A stretch of 64,000 nucleotides of DNA from Ruegeria aquimaris (GTDB taxonomy: Bacteria > Pseudomonadota > Alphaproteobacteria > Rhodobacterales > Rhodobacteraceae): contig NZ_JAOWLB010000011.1 of assembly GCF_025751555.1 (NCBI RefSeq), positions 62,001-126,000 on the forward strand, in the 5' to 3' direction. Below are positions 52,153 to 64,000 of the stretch, piece after piece. Positions within the stretch are counted from its first letter, which is position 1. Every line of letters begins with the position of its first letter. A model generated the notes under the pieces. It did no database searches and was not told the origin of the DNA. It worked only from the letters and a program-made list of their open reading frames with translations. Made by a program: the position numbers and the translations under genes.

Positions 52153-54330
52153 GTGACCGCGCAGCTTCGCCCTTCGCTTGCGGCCTGCCCGGCTTGCGTG
52201 GCAGCTCCGGTGGAACCGGCCAAACCGGTACCCGAGGATGTCCAGATCGCATTGTCCCTGCCGGGCATTCATTGTTCGGCCTGTATCTCGACGGTTGAGC
52301 GCGCCTTGCAGGCGCATCAGGGGGTCGAGGATGCACGGGTGAACCTGACGCTGAAACGCGCCCTGATCAAGGCCGCGCCCGATGTGCGCGCGGCCGACCT
52401 GATCCCGGTGCTGGAACGTGCCGGATACGAGGCGCATGAACTGGACGCGGGCGCGTTGAGCGCGACCCAGACGGATCGGGCCGGTCGTGACCTGCTGATG
52501 CGCTTGGCGGTTGCCGGCTTTGCCTCGATGAACGTCATGCTGCTGTCGGTGTCGGTCTGGTCTGGCGCGTCGGATGCGACGCGCGATATGTTCCACTGGA
52601 TTTCAGCAGCCATCGCGATGCCGGCCATCGCGTTTTCGGCGCAGCCGTTTTTTATCAGCGCCTGGAGCGCGCTGAAGGTCAAGCGCCTGAACATGGACGT
52701 ACCCATCGTACTGGCCATCGTGCTGGCGCTGGTGACATCACTATGGGAAACCTCGCTGTCGGGCGAACACGCCTATTTCGACGCGGCGCTGACGCTGACC
52801 TTTTTCCTGCTGGCGGGGCGCTACCTCGATTACCGGACAAGGGCGGTGGCGCGATCCGCCGCCGAGGAACTGGCTGCGCTCGAAGTGCCCCGCGCGATCC
52901 GGCTGGAGGATGGACGCGAGACCGAAGTGCCGGTGGCGCAACTGGCGGTTGGGGATCTGATCCTGGTGCGCCCGGGCGGGCGGATGCCGGTCGACGGTGA
53001 AATCGTCGAAGGCCGCTCGGAACTCGATCGGTCGTTGCTGACGGGCGAGACGTTGCCTGTCTTTGCCGAGCCCGGGCTTGCGGTCAGTGCCGGCGAGGTC
53101 AACCTTACCGGGCCGCTGGTGATCCGTGCCAGTGCCGTGGGGCAGGAGACGTCTCTGCACCGCATGGCGGATCTGGTCGCCATCGCCGAAAGCGGGCGGT
53201 CGCGCTATACCTCGCTGGCTGACAGCGCGGCGAAACTTTATGCGCCGGGAGTTCACATCTTGTCGGCGCTCAGTTTTCTGGGCTGGCTTGTGTATTCTGG
53301 CGATGTGCGCACCGCGCTGAACATCGCCGCGGCCGTTCTGATTATCACCTGCCCTTGCGCGCTGGGCCTTGCGGTGCCGGCGGTGACCACTGCCGCGTCG
53401 GGGCGGTTGTTTAAGAAGGGCATGCTGATCAAGCATGCAACCGCGCTGGAACGACTGGCCGAGGTCGATACAGTGGTGTTTGACAAGACCGGTACGCTGA
53501 CTGCGGGCACGCCGGAACTGATCAATCTGGATGACATCGCAGGCGAGGATCTGTCGATCGCGCTGGCCCTGGCACAGGCATCCTCGCATCCGCTGTCGGT
53601 ATCACTGACCCGCGCGGCGCGCGCTGTCGGAGCCGAACCGGCGGCGGTCGAGGATGTGAGCGAGGTTCCGGGCTATGGCACCGAAGGTGTCTGGCAGGGC
53701 AAGCGCGTGCGCCTTGGCCGCGCGGCCTGGGTCGGTGCAACGCATGGCGGGCAGACATCGGCCTGGTTGGCCGTGGGCGATCAGGCGCCCGTTGGCTTTC
53801 TGTTCACGGACGCGCTGCGCCCGGGGGCCGAGGAAACGGTTGCAGCGCTGAAGGCGTCGGGCAAGCAGGTCATGCTGATCTCGGGCGATACCACCGGCGC
53901 GGTCGAGGCGCTGGCAAACCGTCTGGGCATTGCCAATTGGATGGCCGAGGCACTGCCACAGGACAAGGTGGCGCGGGTGCAGGCACTGGCCGGGCAGGGC
54001 AAGCGCATCCTGATGGTGGGCGACGGGTTGAACGATACCGCCGCCCTGGCTGCCGCCCATGTCTCGATCTCGCCCGCCTCGGCGCTGGATGCGGCGCGGG
54101 TTGCCTCTGACATCGTATTGCTGGGCACCGATCTGAGCCCGATTGCCGGGGCCTGCGACACAGCCAAGAAGGCGACCCGGCGCATTCGCGAGAATTTCCA
54201 GATCGCGACCGTCTACAACGTGATCGCGGTGCCCCTGGCCGTTGTCGGCCTGTGTTCGCCGCTGATTGCGGCCTTGGCCATGTCGACCTCCTCCATTACC
54301 GTATCTCTGAACGCGCTGCGCCTGAGGTGA
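52153..54330 (+). CDS. ccoI: Copper-exporting P1B-type ATPase for cbb3 assembly
   Basis: A 725-residue heavy-metal P-type ATPase. It has an extra CPAC near residue 12, an HMA domain with GIHCSACISTVE near 38-49, about eight helices, the ion-pathway motif CPC (ITCPCALGLAVP), the phosphorylation site DKTGTLTAG and GDGLNDTAAL. It exports Cu(I) to the periplasm for the CuB centre. The GTG start follows AAAGGGTGATAGC. The start of ccoS lies 4 bp after the stop. Confidence 0.95.
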   Translation: MTAQLRPSLAACPACVAAPVEPAKPVPEDVQIALSLPGIHCSACISTVERALQAHQGVEDARVNLTLKRALIKAAPDVRAADLIPVLERAGYEAHELDAGALSATQTDRAGRDLLMRLAVAGFASMNVMLLSVSVWSGASDATRDMFHWISAAIAMPAIAFSAQPFFISAWSALKVKRLNMDVPIVLAIVLALVTSLWETSLSGEHAYFDAALTLTFFLLAGRYLDYRTRAVARSAAEELAALEVPRAIRLEDGRETEVPVAQLAVGDLILVRPGGRMPVDGEIVEGRSELDRSLLTGETLPVFAEPGLAVSAGEVNLTGPLVIRASAVGQETSLHRMADLVAIAESGRSRYTSLADSAAKLYAPGVHILSALSFLGWLVYSGDVRTALNIAAAVLIITCPCALGLAVPAVTTAASGRLFKKGMLIKHATALERLAEVDTVVFDKTGTLTAGTPELINLDDIAGEDLSIALALAQASSHPLSVSLTRAARAVGAEPAAVEDVSEVPGYGTEGVWQGKRVRLGRAAWVGATHGGQTSAWLAVGDQAPVGFLFTDALRPGAEETVAALKASGKQVMLISGDTTGAVEALANRLGIANWMAEALPQDKVARVQALAGQGKRILMVGDGLNDTAALAAAHVSISPASALDAARVASDIVLLGTDLSPIAGACDTAKKATRRIRENFQIATVYNVIAVPLAVVGLCSPLIAALAMSTSSITVSLNALRLR

Positions 54331-54334
54331 GCCT

Positions 54335-54493
54335 ATGGAAGTCCTGTCCTATCTGATTCCAATCTCCCTGATCCTGGGCGCGGTCGGGCTGCTGGCCTTT
54401 GTCTATACCGTGCGGTCCAACCAGTATGACGATCCCGAAGGCGACGCCCGCCGCATCCTGTCGAATGACTGGGACGACCGGCCGAAGCCTTGA
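54335..54493 (+). CDS. ccoS: cbb3 oxidase maturation protein CcoS/FixS
   Basis: A 52-residue protein: MEVLSYLIPISLILGAVGLL forms one membrane helix, then AFVYTVRSNQYDDPEGDARR with the conserved QYDDPEG and ILSNDWDD. This is the standard FixS pattern. It is required for cofactor insertion into the oxidase. It closes ccoGHIS, 4 bp after ccoI. Confidence 0.95.
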   Translation: MEVLSYLIPISLILGAVGLLAFVYTVRSNQYDDPEGDARRILSNDWDDRPKP

Positions 54494-54540
54494 CGCCTTG
54501 CCGGTTTGCGCCAGACTGACGGGGACAGGGGAGAGTCAGA

Positions 54541-54945
54541 ATGGAGATATTCGCAAGCGGCAGTCGTCCGACCCGGCGCGCGAACGAGGAGTGGTTCACC
54601 GGAACGGTCTGGCAGGACCCGGTGATCGAAGCACCGGAACCGGCGCGCGTGCGCGCCTTGCGTGTGGGGTTCGAGCCGGGGGCGAGGACGGCCTGGCATA
54701 CTCATCCGCTGGGTCAGACGCTGCATGTGCTGTCCGGCGTGGGACTGGTCGGCACCCGTAATGCCGCGCCACGCCTGATCCGCGCCGGCGACACGGTCTG
54801 GATCCCGCCGGGCGAGGAACACTGGCACGGGGCCGCGCCCTATACCGGCATGGTCCATCTGGCCATTCAAGAGGCGGAGAATGGGCAGGTGGCCAACTGG
54901 CTGGAAAAGGTCGCCGATGCCGACTATCTGACGGCACCGGCCTGA
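54541..54945 (+). CDS. Cupin-domain protein
   Basis: A 134-residue single-domain cupin. Motif 1 is FEPGARTAWHTHPLGQTLHVLSGVG (two His, a Gln and a further His as likely metal ligands), and motif 2 is DTVWIPPGEEHWHGAAP. Similar to the small carboxymuconolactone-associated cupins (YhhW or TtmP type). The substrate is unknown. GGGGAGAG precedes the ATG. Confidence 0.9.
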   Translation: MEIFASGSRPTRRANEEWFTGTVWQDPVIEAPEPARVRALRVGFEPGARTAWHTHPLGQTLHVLSGVGLVGTRNAAPRLIRAGDTVWIPPGEEHWHGAAPYTGMVHLAIQEAENGQVANWLEKVADADYLTAPA

Positions 54946-54972
54946 ACCGGTGTCGGACAAGTTGAACCGGCC

Positions 54973-55001
54973 TTGAATTTGGCCCTCGGTCCGGCTATGT
55001 G
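54973..55001 (+). promoter_or_regulatory. Candidate sigma-70 promoter for secE
   Basis: TTGAAT (54973-54978) and TATGTG (54996-55001) are 17 bp apart, 34 bp before the secE start. The -10 box is imperfect. No tRNA-Trp gene, often found before secE in other bacteria, is present. Confidence 0.4.
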
Positions 55002-55034
55002 CCCATAGTCCGCAAGCAGAGAGAAGTCAGGCAG

Positions 55035-55232
55035 ATGGCCACCAGCAACCCGATCCAGTTCATCCAGCAGGTCCGCGCAGAAGTATCCAAAGTTGTCTGG
55101 CCGACCCGCCGCGAGGTTCTGCTGACCACGGTCATGGTCTTTATCATGGCAGCCCTGACAGCCGTTTTCTTTGCCTTGGTCGATCTGTCGATCCGGGGCG
55201 GTTTGCAGCTGCTACTGGGGATGTTCAACTGA
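55035..55232 (+). CDS. secE: Preprotein translocase subunit SecE
   Basis: A 65-residue protein of the single-helix SecE class: NPIQFIQQVRAEVSKVVWPTRREVLLTT contains the conserved amphipathic segment with W-P-T-R, followed by one membrane helix (VMVFIMAALTAVFFALVDL). It stabilises SecY in the translocon. It heads the secE-nusG-rplK-rplA order. Confidence 0.95.
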   Translation: MATSNPIQFIQQVRAEVSKVVWPTRREVLLTTVMVFIMAALTAVFFALVDLSIRGGLQLLLGMFN

Positions 55233-55315
55233 CCCGCTACGGGCCGGGTGGACAATCCGGTCTTGCACATCGGCGGTTCAGGGGCTAGTTCACGCGGAAC
55301 CTTTGGGATGGGCGT

Positions 55316-55344
55316 GCGGCGATTCGAGCTGCGCGCCGCTTTTT
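55316..55344 (+). terminator. Attenuator-like hairpin between secE and nusG
   Basis: GCGGCG (55316-55321) can pair with CGCCGC (55334-55339), and TTTTT follows. The 205-bp secE-nusG gap is otherwise without a gene. Partial termination here would set the nusG/ribosomal protein level apart from secE. The stem is short, so confidence is low. Confidence 0.35.
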
Positions 55345-55437
55345 GTTCCGGAGAGCGCGGCTTCGCTGCGGCAGAAATCGACACATTCGCCAGGGCGCTT
55401 GAGCGACCTGGCAAAACAAGACAAGGACGACAGGTTC

Positions 55438-55971
55438 ATGGCGAAACGGTGGTACTCGGTCAGCGTTCTTTCGAACTTCGAAAAGAAGGTCGCAGAGCAG
55501 ATCCGTTCCTCGGTCGCCGAGAATGGCCTTGAGGATCAGATCGACGAAGTGCTGGTGCCTACCGAAGAGGTCATCGAGGTGCGCCGGGGCAAGAAGGTCA
55601 CGACCGAGCGCCGTTTCATGCCCGGTTATGTTCTGGTGCACATGGAAATGTCCGATCGGGGCTATCACCTGATCAACTCGATCAACCGGGTCACCGGTTT
55701 CCTGGGCCCGCAGGGCCGCCCGATGCCGATGCGCGATGCCGAGGTCAACCAGATACTCAACCGCGTGCAGGAAGGTGAAGAGGCGCCGCGCACCCTGATC
55801 TCGTTCGAGATCGGCGAGCGGGTCAAGGTCAACGACGGTCCGTTCGAAGGTTTCGACGGCATGGTCGAGGGCGTGGACGACGACAGCCAGAAACTGCGCG
55901 TGTCGGTGTCGATCTTTGGCCGGGAAACCCCGGTCGAACTGGATTTCACCCAGGTCGCCAAACAGGCCTGA
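55438..55971 (+). CDS. nusG: Transcription termination/antitermination factor NusG
   Basis: A 177-residue protein with an NGN domain (KRWYSVSVLSNFEKKVAEQI, RRFMPGYVLVHMEMSDRGYHLI, NRVTGFLG) and a C-terminal KOW domain (FEIGERVKVNDGPFEGFDGMVEGVDDDSQKLRVSVSIFGRETPVELDFTQV). It binds RNA polymerase and links it to Rho or the ribosome. The ATG at 55438 gives the family start MAKRWYSV. Confidence 0.97.
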   Translation: MAKRWYSVSVLSNFEKKVAEQIRSSVAENGLEDQIDEVLVPTEEVIEVRRGKKVTTERRFMPGYVLVHMEMSDRGYHLINSINRVTGFLGPQGRPMPMRDAEVNQILNRVQEGEEAPRTLISFEIGERVKVNDGPFEGFDGMVEGVDDDSQKLRVSVSIFGRETPVELDFTQVAKQA

Positions 55972-56079
55972 GGTGAATGCAATGTGGGAGGTTCGGGGTG
56001 ACGCGTCATCCTGTGCCGGACCACACAACATGAGAACCCGAGGGGCGCGCCCCGAAGGTGTTGAAAAAGGAGAAGGCCA

Positions 56080-56505
56080 ATGGCCAAGAAACTGATCGGC
56101 ACGCTGAAGCTTCAGGTGCCCGCAGGCAAGGCGAACCCGTCGCCGCCAGTTGGTCCGGCGCTGGGTCAGCGCGGCATCAACATCATGGAATTCTGCAAGG
56201 CGTTCAACGCCAAGACCGCAGACATGGAAGTGGGCGCACCCTGCCCGACCGTGATTTCCTATTACCAGGACAAATCCTTCACCATGGAAATCAAGACGCC
56301 GCCCGCGTCCTATTTCCTGAAGAAGGCCGCCAAGATCCAGTCGGGTTCCAAGACCCCCTCGCGCGCAACCGCCGGCACCGTCACCGTTGCGCAGGTGCGT
56401 GAGATCGCAGAGGCAAAGATGAAGGATCTGAACGCCAACGACATCGATGGCGCAATGCAGATCATCCTGGGCTCGGCCCGGTCCATGGGCATCGAGGTGA
56501 AGTAA
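56080..56505 (+). CDS. rplK: 50S ribosomal protein L11
   Basis: 141 residues: [43 protein letters not shown] is the L11 N-terminal domain with the proline-rich thiostrepton-binding loop. The C-terminal domain ends [26 protein letters not shown]. Part of the GTPase-associated centre. AAAGGAGAAGG precedes the ATG. rplA follows after one base. Confidence 0.98.
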   Translation: MAKKLIGTLKLQVPAGKANPSPPVGPALGQRGINIMEFCKAFNAKTADMEVGAPCPTVISYYQDKSFTMEIKTPPASYFLKKAAKIQSGSKTPSRATAGTVTVAQVREIAEAKMKDLNANDIDGAMQIILGSARSMGIEVK

Positions 56506-56506
56506 G

Positions 56507-57205
56507 ATGGCAAAGCTTGGAAAACGCACCCGCGCAGCCCGCGAAACTTTTGCCGGCAAGGAAAACCTGTCGGTCGAAGAAGCTGTCGCCCTGATCAAGT
56601 CGTCGGCCTCGGCCAAGTTCGACGAGACCGTCGAGATCGCGATGAACCTGGGCGTTGATCCGCGTCACGCGGACCAGATGGTCCGTGGTGTTGTCGGCCT
56701 GCCGAACGGTACCGGCAAGACCGTGCGCGTCGCCGTCTTTGCCCGTGGCCCCAAGGCCGACGAGGCACAGGCCGCTGGTGCGGACATCGTTGGCGCCGAG
56801 GACCTGATGGAGACCATCCAGTCCGGCAAGATCGAGTTCGACCGCTGCATCGCGACCCCGGACATGATGCCGGTTGTCGGCCGTCTGGGTAAGATCCTCG
56901 GCCCGCGCAACCTGATGCCGAACCCCAAGGTTGGCACCGTGACCATGGATGTCGCCCAGGCCGTGCAGAACGCCAAGGGCGGTGAAGTGCAGTTCAAGGC
57001 CGAAAAGGCCGGTGTCATCCATGCAGGCGTCGGCAAGGTGTCGTTCGACGAGGCCAAGCTGGTCGAAAACGTCCGCGCCTTTGTGGATGCCGTGGCCAAG
57101 GCCAAGCCGACCGGTGCAAAGGGCACCTATCTGAAAAAGATCGCGCTCAGCTCGACCATGGGTCCGGGCGTGTCGGTTGACGTGGCAAGCGCCTCGGGTA
57201 ACTAA
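56507..57205 (+). CDS. rplA: 50S ribosomal protein L1
   Basis: 232 residues, the standard length: [77 protein letters not shown] and [24 protein letters not shown]1 forms the stalk near the E site and usually represses its own operon. A strong terminator follows at 57246. Confidence 0.98.
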   Translation: MAKLGKRTRAARETFAGKENLSVEEAVALIKSSASAKFDETVEIAMNLGVDPRHADQMVRGVVGLPNGTGKTVRVAVFARGPKADEAQAAGADIVGAEDLMETIQSGKIEFDRCIATPDMMPVVGRLGKILGPRNLMPNPKVGTVTMDVAQAVQNAKGGEVQFKAEKAGVIHAGVGKVSFDEAKLVENVRAFVDAVAKAKPTGAKGTYLKKIALSSTMGPGVSVDVASASGN

Positions 57206-57245
57206 GAGACAACGGGCGACGACCTCGGTCGTGGCTTGATCATTG

Positions 57246-57286
57246 AACCCGGCACCGCTAGCGGCGGTGCCGGGTTTTTCTTTTTT
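57246..57286 (+). terminator. Rho-independent terminator after rplA
   Basis: A perfect 13-bp stem, arms 57246-57258 (AACCCGGCACCGC) and 57264-57276, with a five-base loop and a T-rich tail broken by one C (57275-57286). It closes the nusG/rplKA unit before the glycosyltransferase gene. Confidence 0.95.
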
Positions 57287-57419
57287 GCAACCTGCTCTGC
57301 CGATACTGTGCTGATGCCCAACGCCGTTTTGACTTGACTGCGGCCTTCGGTGTACGGTCGCCGCGAAAAAACGTCCAGCGATGACAGAGGCGGGCAGCAA
57401 TGACAAAAAGGTGTGAGGC

Positions 57420-58343
57420 ATGACCTCGCAATGGCGCGTGGGCGCCATCCTTAACGAGCCGCTCGTCGATACGTTGCGGTTTGCAGCGTGGTATCTCGAG
57501 GCGGGCGCGTCGGGTCTTACTTTGCTGTTCGACAACCCGGATGATCCTGCGCAGGAGGTGCTTGCCAACCATCCCTCGGTGACCTGTATCCCGTGTACCG
57601 CCGAATTCTGGGCCGATCTGGGACTGACGCCCGACACACGTTTTACCAAGCGGCAGAACATGGCGCTGAGCTGGGTCTATAGGTCAATGCCGGACGGATG
57701 GCTGCTGAATGTCGATGCGGACGAGTTCCTGTATGTCAACGACGGGACAATATCCGACTTTCTGGCTGCCATGCCCGAGGCAACAGAGGCGGTTCGGGTG
57801 GAAACCGCGGAAATTGTTGCGGCCCCGGCGGGACTGTCGGGCAATGTCTATCGCCTGCCGATGGAGCGGGATGTTGCCCGCCGGGTCTATGGCGACAGCG
57901 CGGCATTGTTCGGCCCCCGCAGAAAGGGGTTGATTGGTCATCCGCAAGGGAAATCCTTTGTCCGCTGCGGTCTGCCGGGCGTCAGCCTGCGTCAGCATTG
58001 GGCGCAGCGCGCCGATGGCAGCGAGATCGCCGAGCGATACGTGCCGGTTCGCGAGGGCGCGGCACTGCTTCATCACATCGGGCTGGACTATGACGTCTGG
58101 CGGGCCAAGCTTGAATGGCGGCTCGCCTCCAGTGGGTTTACCGTGCCCCTGACCGAGCGGATCCGCGAGATGCTCGACCTACCCGACGCCGAGGAGCAGC
58201 TGCGGGCCCTGCATTCCGATCTGCACGGAGTTGATGCCGAACGACTGGACCGGTTGCGTGCGGAAGGCGTGAGCCTTGAGCTCGCTATTGATCTCGACGG
58301 AACTGCGGCCCGTCGTTTCGAAGTGGGGTATCCAGCGGCCTGA
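57420..58343 (+). CDS. Glycosyltransferase family 2-like protein inside the ribosomal protein cluster
   Basis: A 307-residue protein of the Glyco_tranf_2_4 type: VGAILNEPLVDTLRFAAWYLEAGASGLTLLFDNPDDPAQEVL (conserved N-E and W...G patterns), RQNMALSWVYRSMPDGWLLNVDADEFLY with the D-x-D at Asp99/Asp101, and a C-terminal helical region. It probably transfers a sugar for surface or extracellular polysaccharide. It sits between rplA and rplJ, after the rplA terminator, so it is a separate transcription unit. Confidence 0.85.
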   Translation: MTSQWRVGAILNEPLVDTLRFAAWYLEAGASGLTLLFDNPDDPAQEVLANHPSVTCIPCTAEFWADLGLTPDTRFTKRQNMALSWVYRSMPDGWLLNVDADEFLYVNDGTISDFLAAMPEATEAVRVETAEIVAAPAGLSGNVYRLPMERDVARRVYGDSAALFGPRRKGLIGHPQGKSFVRCGLPGVSLRQHWAQRADGSEIAERYVPVREGAALLHHIGLDYDVWRAKLEWRLASSGFTVPLTERIREMLDLPDAEEQLRALHSDLHGVDAERLDRLRAEGVSLELAIDLDGTAARRFEVGYPAA

Positions 58344-58515
58344 TCGCGCCGATCGGTCGTTTTACCTCTTGGAAACCCCGCCGCTCTGCCCTAAGTAAGG
58401 CTTCGATGTAAAGCGTGCGATTCGTCGTGCGCTTTATTTCGTTTCGTCCAAGACGGTGGGTGGCCGCATTCGTGGTCTTAATTTCCTGCCTGAGACGGGA
58501 AGGACCAAAGAGATC

Positions 58516-58617
58516 GAGGGCTCGACCCTCGGGCGATTATTTGGCTCAGCCCCGTAATGCGGACATGAACGCCGGGTGCGAGCCCGGCAAATATGAGCCG
58601 GGACGCCTCAACGTCCC
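58516..58617 (+). promoter_or_regulatory. Structured leader of rplJL (candidate L10-binding leader)
   Basis: Three hairpins lie between the glycosyltransferase and rplJ: GAGGG-ctcga-CCCTC (58516-58530), GCCGGG with CCCGGC (58571-58588) and GGGACG-cctcaa-CGTCCC (58600-58617). rplJL mRNAs commonly carry a leader bound by the L10-L12 complex for autoregulation. Whether this one does so is inference. The stretch 58344-58633 holds no gene. Confidence 0.5.
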
Positions 58618-58633
58618 AAACTTGGAGAGAACT

Positions 58634-59152
58634 GTGGATAGAGCCCAGAAAGAGAAAGTGGTCGAGGAACTCGGCCAGATCTTCGAAAGCTCTGGCGTCG
58701 TGGTGGTTGCTCACTACGCCGGTCTGACAGTTGCCGAGATGCAGGACCTGCGCGCGCGTGCACGCGAAGTGGGTGGGTCCGTGCGTGTTGCCAAGAACAG
58801 GCTCGCCAAAATCGCCCTTGAGGGAAAGCCGTGTGCAAGCATGGCCGACCTGCTGACGGGTATGACCGTTCTGACCTATTCCGAGGACCCCGTGGCAGCA
58901 GCCAAGGTGGCCGAGGGCTTCGCCAAGGATAACAAGAAGTTTGAGATCCTCGGCGGTGCAATGGGCGGAGCGGCTCTGGACCGTGCTGGCGTCGAAGCCG
59001 TGTCGAAAATGCCGTCGCGCGAAGAGCTTATCGCTCAGATCGTGTCGTGCATCGGCGCACCCGCTTCGAACATCGCTGGCGCGATTGGCGCACCTGCAAG
59101 CAACATCGCTGGCATCCTTTCCACCATCATCGAGAAGGCGGAAGCTGCGTAA
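58634..59152 (+). CDS. rplJ: 50S ribosomal protein L10
   Basis: 172 residues from a GTG start behind [70 protein letters not shown] is the RNA-binding domain. The C-terminal helix that binds L7/L12 dimers contains a direct repeat, [11 protein letters not shown] then [12 protein letters not shown]10 anchors the L7/L12 stalk. Confidence 0.97.
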   Translation: MDRAQKEKVVEELGQIFESSGVVVVAHYAGLTVAEMQDLRARAREVGGSVRVAKNRLAKIALEGKPCASMADLLTGMTVLTYSEDPVAAAKVAEGFAKDNKKFEILGGAMGGAALDRAGVEAVSKMPSREELIAQIVSCIGAPASNIAGAIGAPASNIAGILSTIIEKAEAA

Positions 59153-59233
59153 GCGGTTGGCACTGAATGATCTGCGTGGGGCATGTGCCCCGACGTTGGA
59201 ACACACACACTGTAAACGGAAAGAGCTGATAAA

Positions 59234-59614
59234 ATGGCTGATCTGAAAGCACTCGCAGAAAGCATCGTGGGTCTGACCCTGCTGGAAGCACAGGAACTGA
59301 AAAACATCCTGAAGGACGAATACGGCATCGAGCCCGCAGCTGGCGGCGCCGTGATGATGGCAGCAGCAGGCGGCGACGCCGGCGGCGCAGCTGCCGAAGA
59401 AGAAAAGACCGAATTCGACGTCGTTCTGAAGAACGCCGGCGCTTCGAAGATCAACGTGATCAAAGAAGTTCGCGGCATCACCGGTCTGGGCCTGAAAGAA
59501 GCCAAGGACCTGGTCGAAGCCGGCGGCAAGATCAAGGAAGGCATTGCAAAGGCAGAAGCAGAAGAGATCAAGGCCAAGCTGGAAGCAGCCGGCGCCGAGG
59601 TCGAACTGGCCTAA
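59234..59614 (+). CDS. rplL: 50S ribosomal protein L7/L12
   Basis: 126 residues: N-terminal dimer domain [32 protein letters not shown], Ala/Gly-rich hinge (residues 35-55), and C-terminal factor-binding domain [45 protein letters not shown]. It recruits translational GTPases. Codons are strongly biased, as expected for a very abundant protein. Confidence 0.98.
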   Translation: MADLKALAESIVGLTLLEAQELKNILKDEYGIEPAAGGAVMMAAAGGDAGGAAAEEEKTEFDVVLKNAGASKINVIKEVRGITGLGLKEAKDLVEAGGKIKEGIAKAEAEEIKAKLEAAGAEVELA

Positions 59615-59652
59615 GCACTGTTACAGGTGCGTCGCAGACGCATCGTAGTATT

Positions 59653-59835
59653 GGCTGGGCCCGGAAAACTCCGGGTCCAGCCGAACCTGTCTTAGAAAGG
59701 GCCTCTGGCAGAGGGGCGTTTTCTAAGACGCGGTTCGAGCATCGGGAGGCCGCCACTCGGGACGGTGGCCATGAATTGATCCGAACGTGTCGTCTCGAAT
59801 GGTCAAGGCGCCGGGGCCCGGCGGCGCCCTTGACC
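59653..59835 (+). promoter_or_regulatory. Four-hairpin rplL-rpoB intergenic leader
   Basis: Four stems follow one another: a 13-bp stem at 59653-59682 (GGCTGGGCCCGGA with a GU pair), a long stem 59690-59728 with outer TCTTAGAAA/TTTCTAAGA and inner CCTCT/AGAGG, GGCCGCC/GGTGGCC at 59748-59770, and a 13-pair stem at 59801-59835 (one bulge) just 29 bp before rpoB. The first could act as a partial terminator and the second as a processing site, as known between rplL and rpoB in E. coli. No gene lies in 59615-59864. Confidence 0.65.
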
Positions 59836-59864
59836 GGTGAGAAAATGAAAAGGTGACATCTGAC

Positions 59865-64000
<4,136 letters not shown>

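Noticed and set aside
54946..55034. A tRNA-Trp gene before secE
   Set aside because: Many bacteria have one there, but no cloverleaf or T-loop sequence (GGTTCGANNCC type) is present in this gap.
55976..56079. GGGTGACGCGTCATCC near-palindrome before rplK as an operator
   Set aside because: The symmetry is short and imperfect at its ends, and no regulator is linked to it. It may only form a small hairpin in the leader.
59035..59110. Direct repeat [22 protein letters not shown] in L10 as a recent duplication
   Set aside because: Alphaproteobacterial L10 C-terminal helices naturally carry such repeated L12-binding units, so it is a family feature rather than a new event.

Overview
The window comes from a high-GC alphaproteobacterium of the Rhodobacteraceae, most likely a marine Roseobacter-clade bacterium close to Ruegeria/Silicibacter (an inference from gene order and protein style, with no database search). 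Supporting signs are a complete cbb3 oxidase locus (ccoNOQP-ccoGHIS) under FnrL boxes, hemN divergent from fnrL, a Rhodobacter-type membrane-anchored cytochrome c, a YejABEF peptide transporter, and the secE-nusG-rplKA-rplJL-rpoB cluster. No tRNA, rRNA, CRISPR array or intact insertion sequence was seen.

Layout. 1-12.5 kb: a broken secreted-protein gene, a signal-less binding protein, recR-ebfC, a large membrane protein, a TauD-type dioxygenase, an FMN reductase, an OmpA-like lipoprotein, then regulator/repair genes (WYL regulator, Ada-like methyltransferase, MarR regulator with a hydrolase, nth) followed by an adenosine-kinase-like sugar kinase, a NYN/OST-HTH protein and a MarR/EamA exporter pair. 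13.4-20.2 kb: rppH, a fadH-type reductase, small monooxygenase-like proteins, a DUF4399 protein, an AEC transporter and a LysR regulator. 20.3-25.6 kb: an agmatine-to-putrescine cluster (LysR, aguA, a decayed LuxR gene, a Tat-exported aguA paralogue, a small membrane protein, aguB) that ends at a fragment of a phage-type integrase lying beside the SRP RNA gene ffs. 25.6-36.6 kb: a nucleotidase, nudC, pheA, cycM and yejABEF. 36.6-54.5 kb: an EF-G paralogue and the microaerobic respiration region (hemN, fnrL, usp, ccoNOQP, ccoGHIS), interrupted by a LysR/SHMT-like pair, a GlsB-type membrane protein and an adenylate cyclase. 54.5-64 kb: a cupin and the transcription/translation cluster, ending inside the rpoB stop codon.

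How genes work together. FnrL senses oxygen loss. Boxes matching TTGAY-N4-ATCAA precede fnrL/hemN, ccoN and ccoG, so haem synthesis, the high-affinity oxidase and its assembly factors should rise together when oxygen falls; CycM could feed that oxidase. In the polyamine block AguA and AguB together give agmatine to N-carbamoylputrescine to putrescine.

Most notable non-coding or unusual signals: twin palindromes between a MarR regulator and an EamA exporter; a nested palindromic element at 5465-5535; a three-copy hairpin plus GAGTATTT/GAAATGAAG-tail repeat placed just after + strand genes; an integrase remnant next to ffs; two genes broken by in-frame amber codons; a glycosyltransferase gene inside the ribosomal protein cluster; and a four-hairpin leader before rpoB. 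No convincing complete new defence or mobile system was found.
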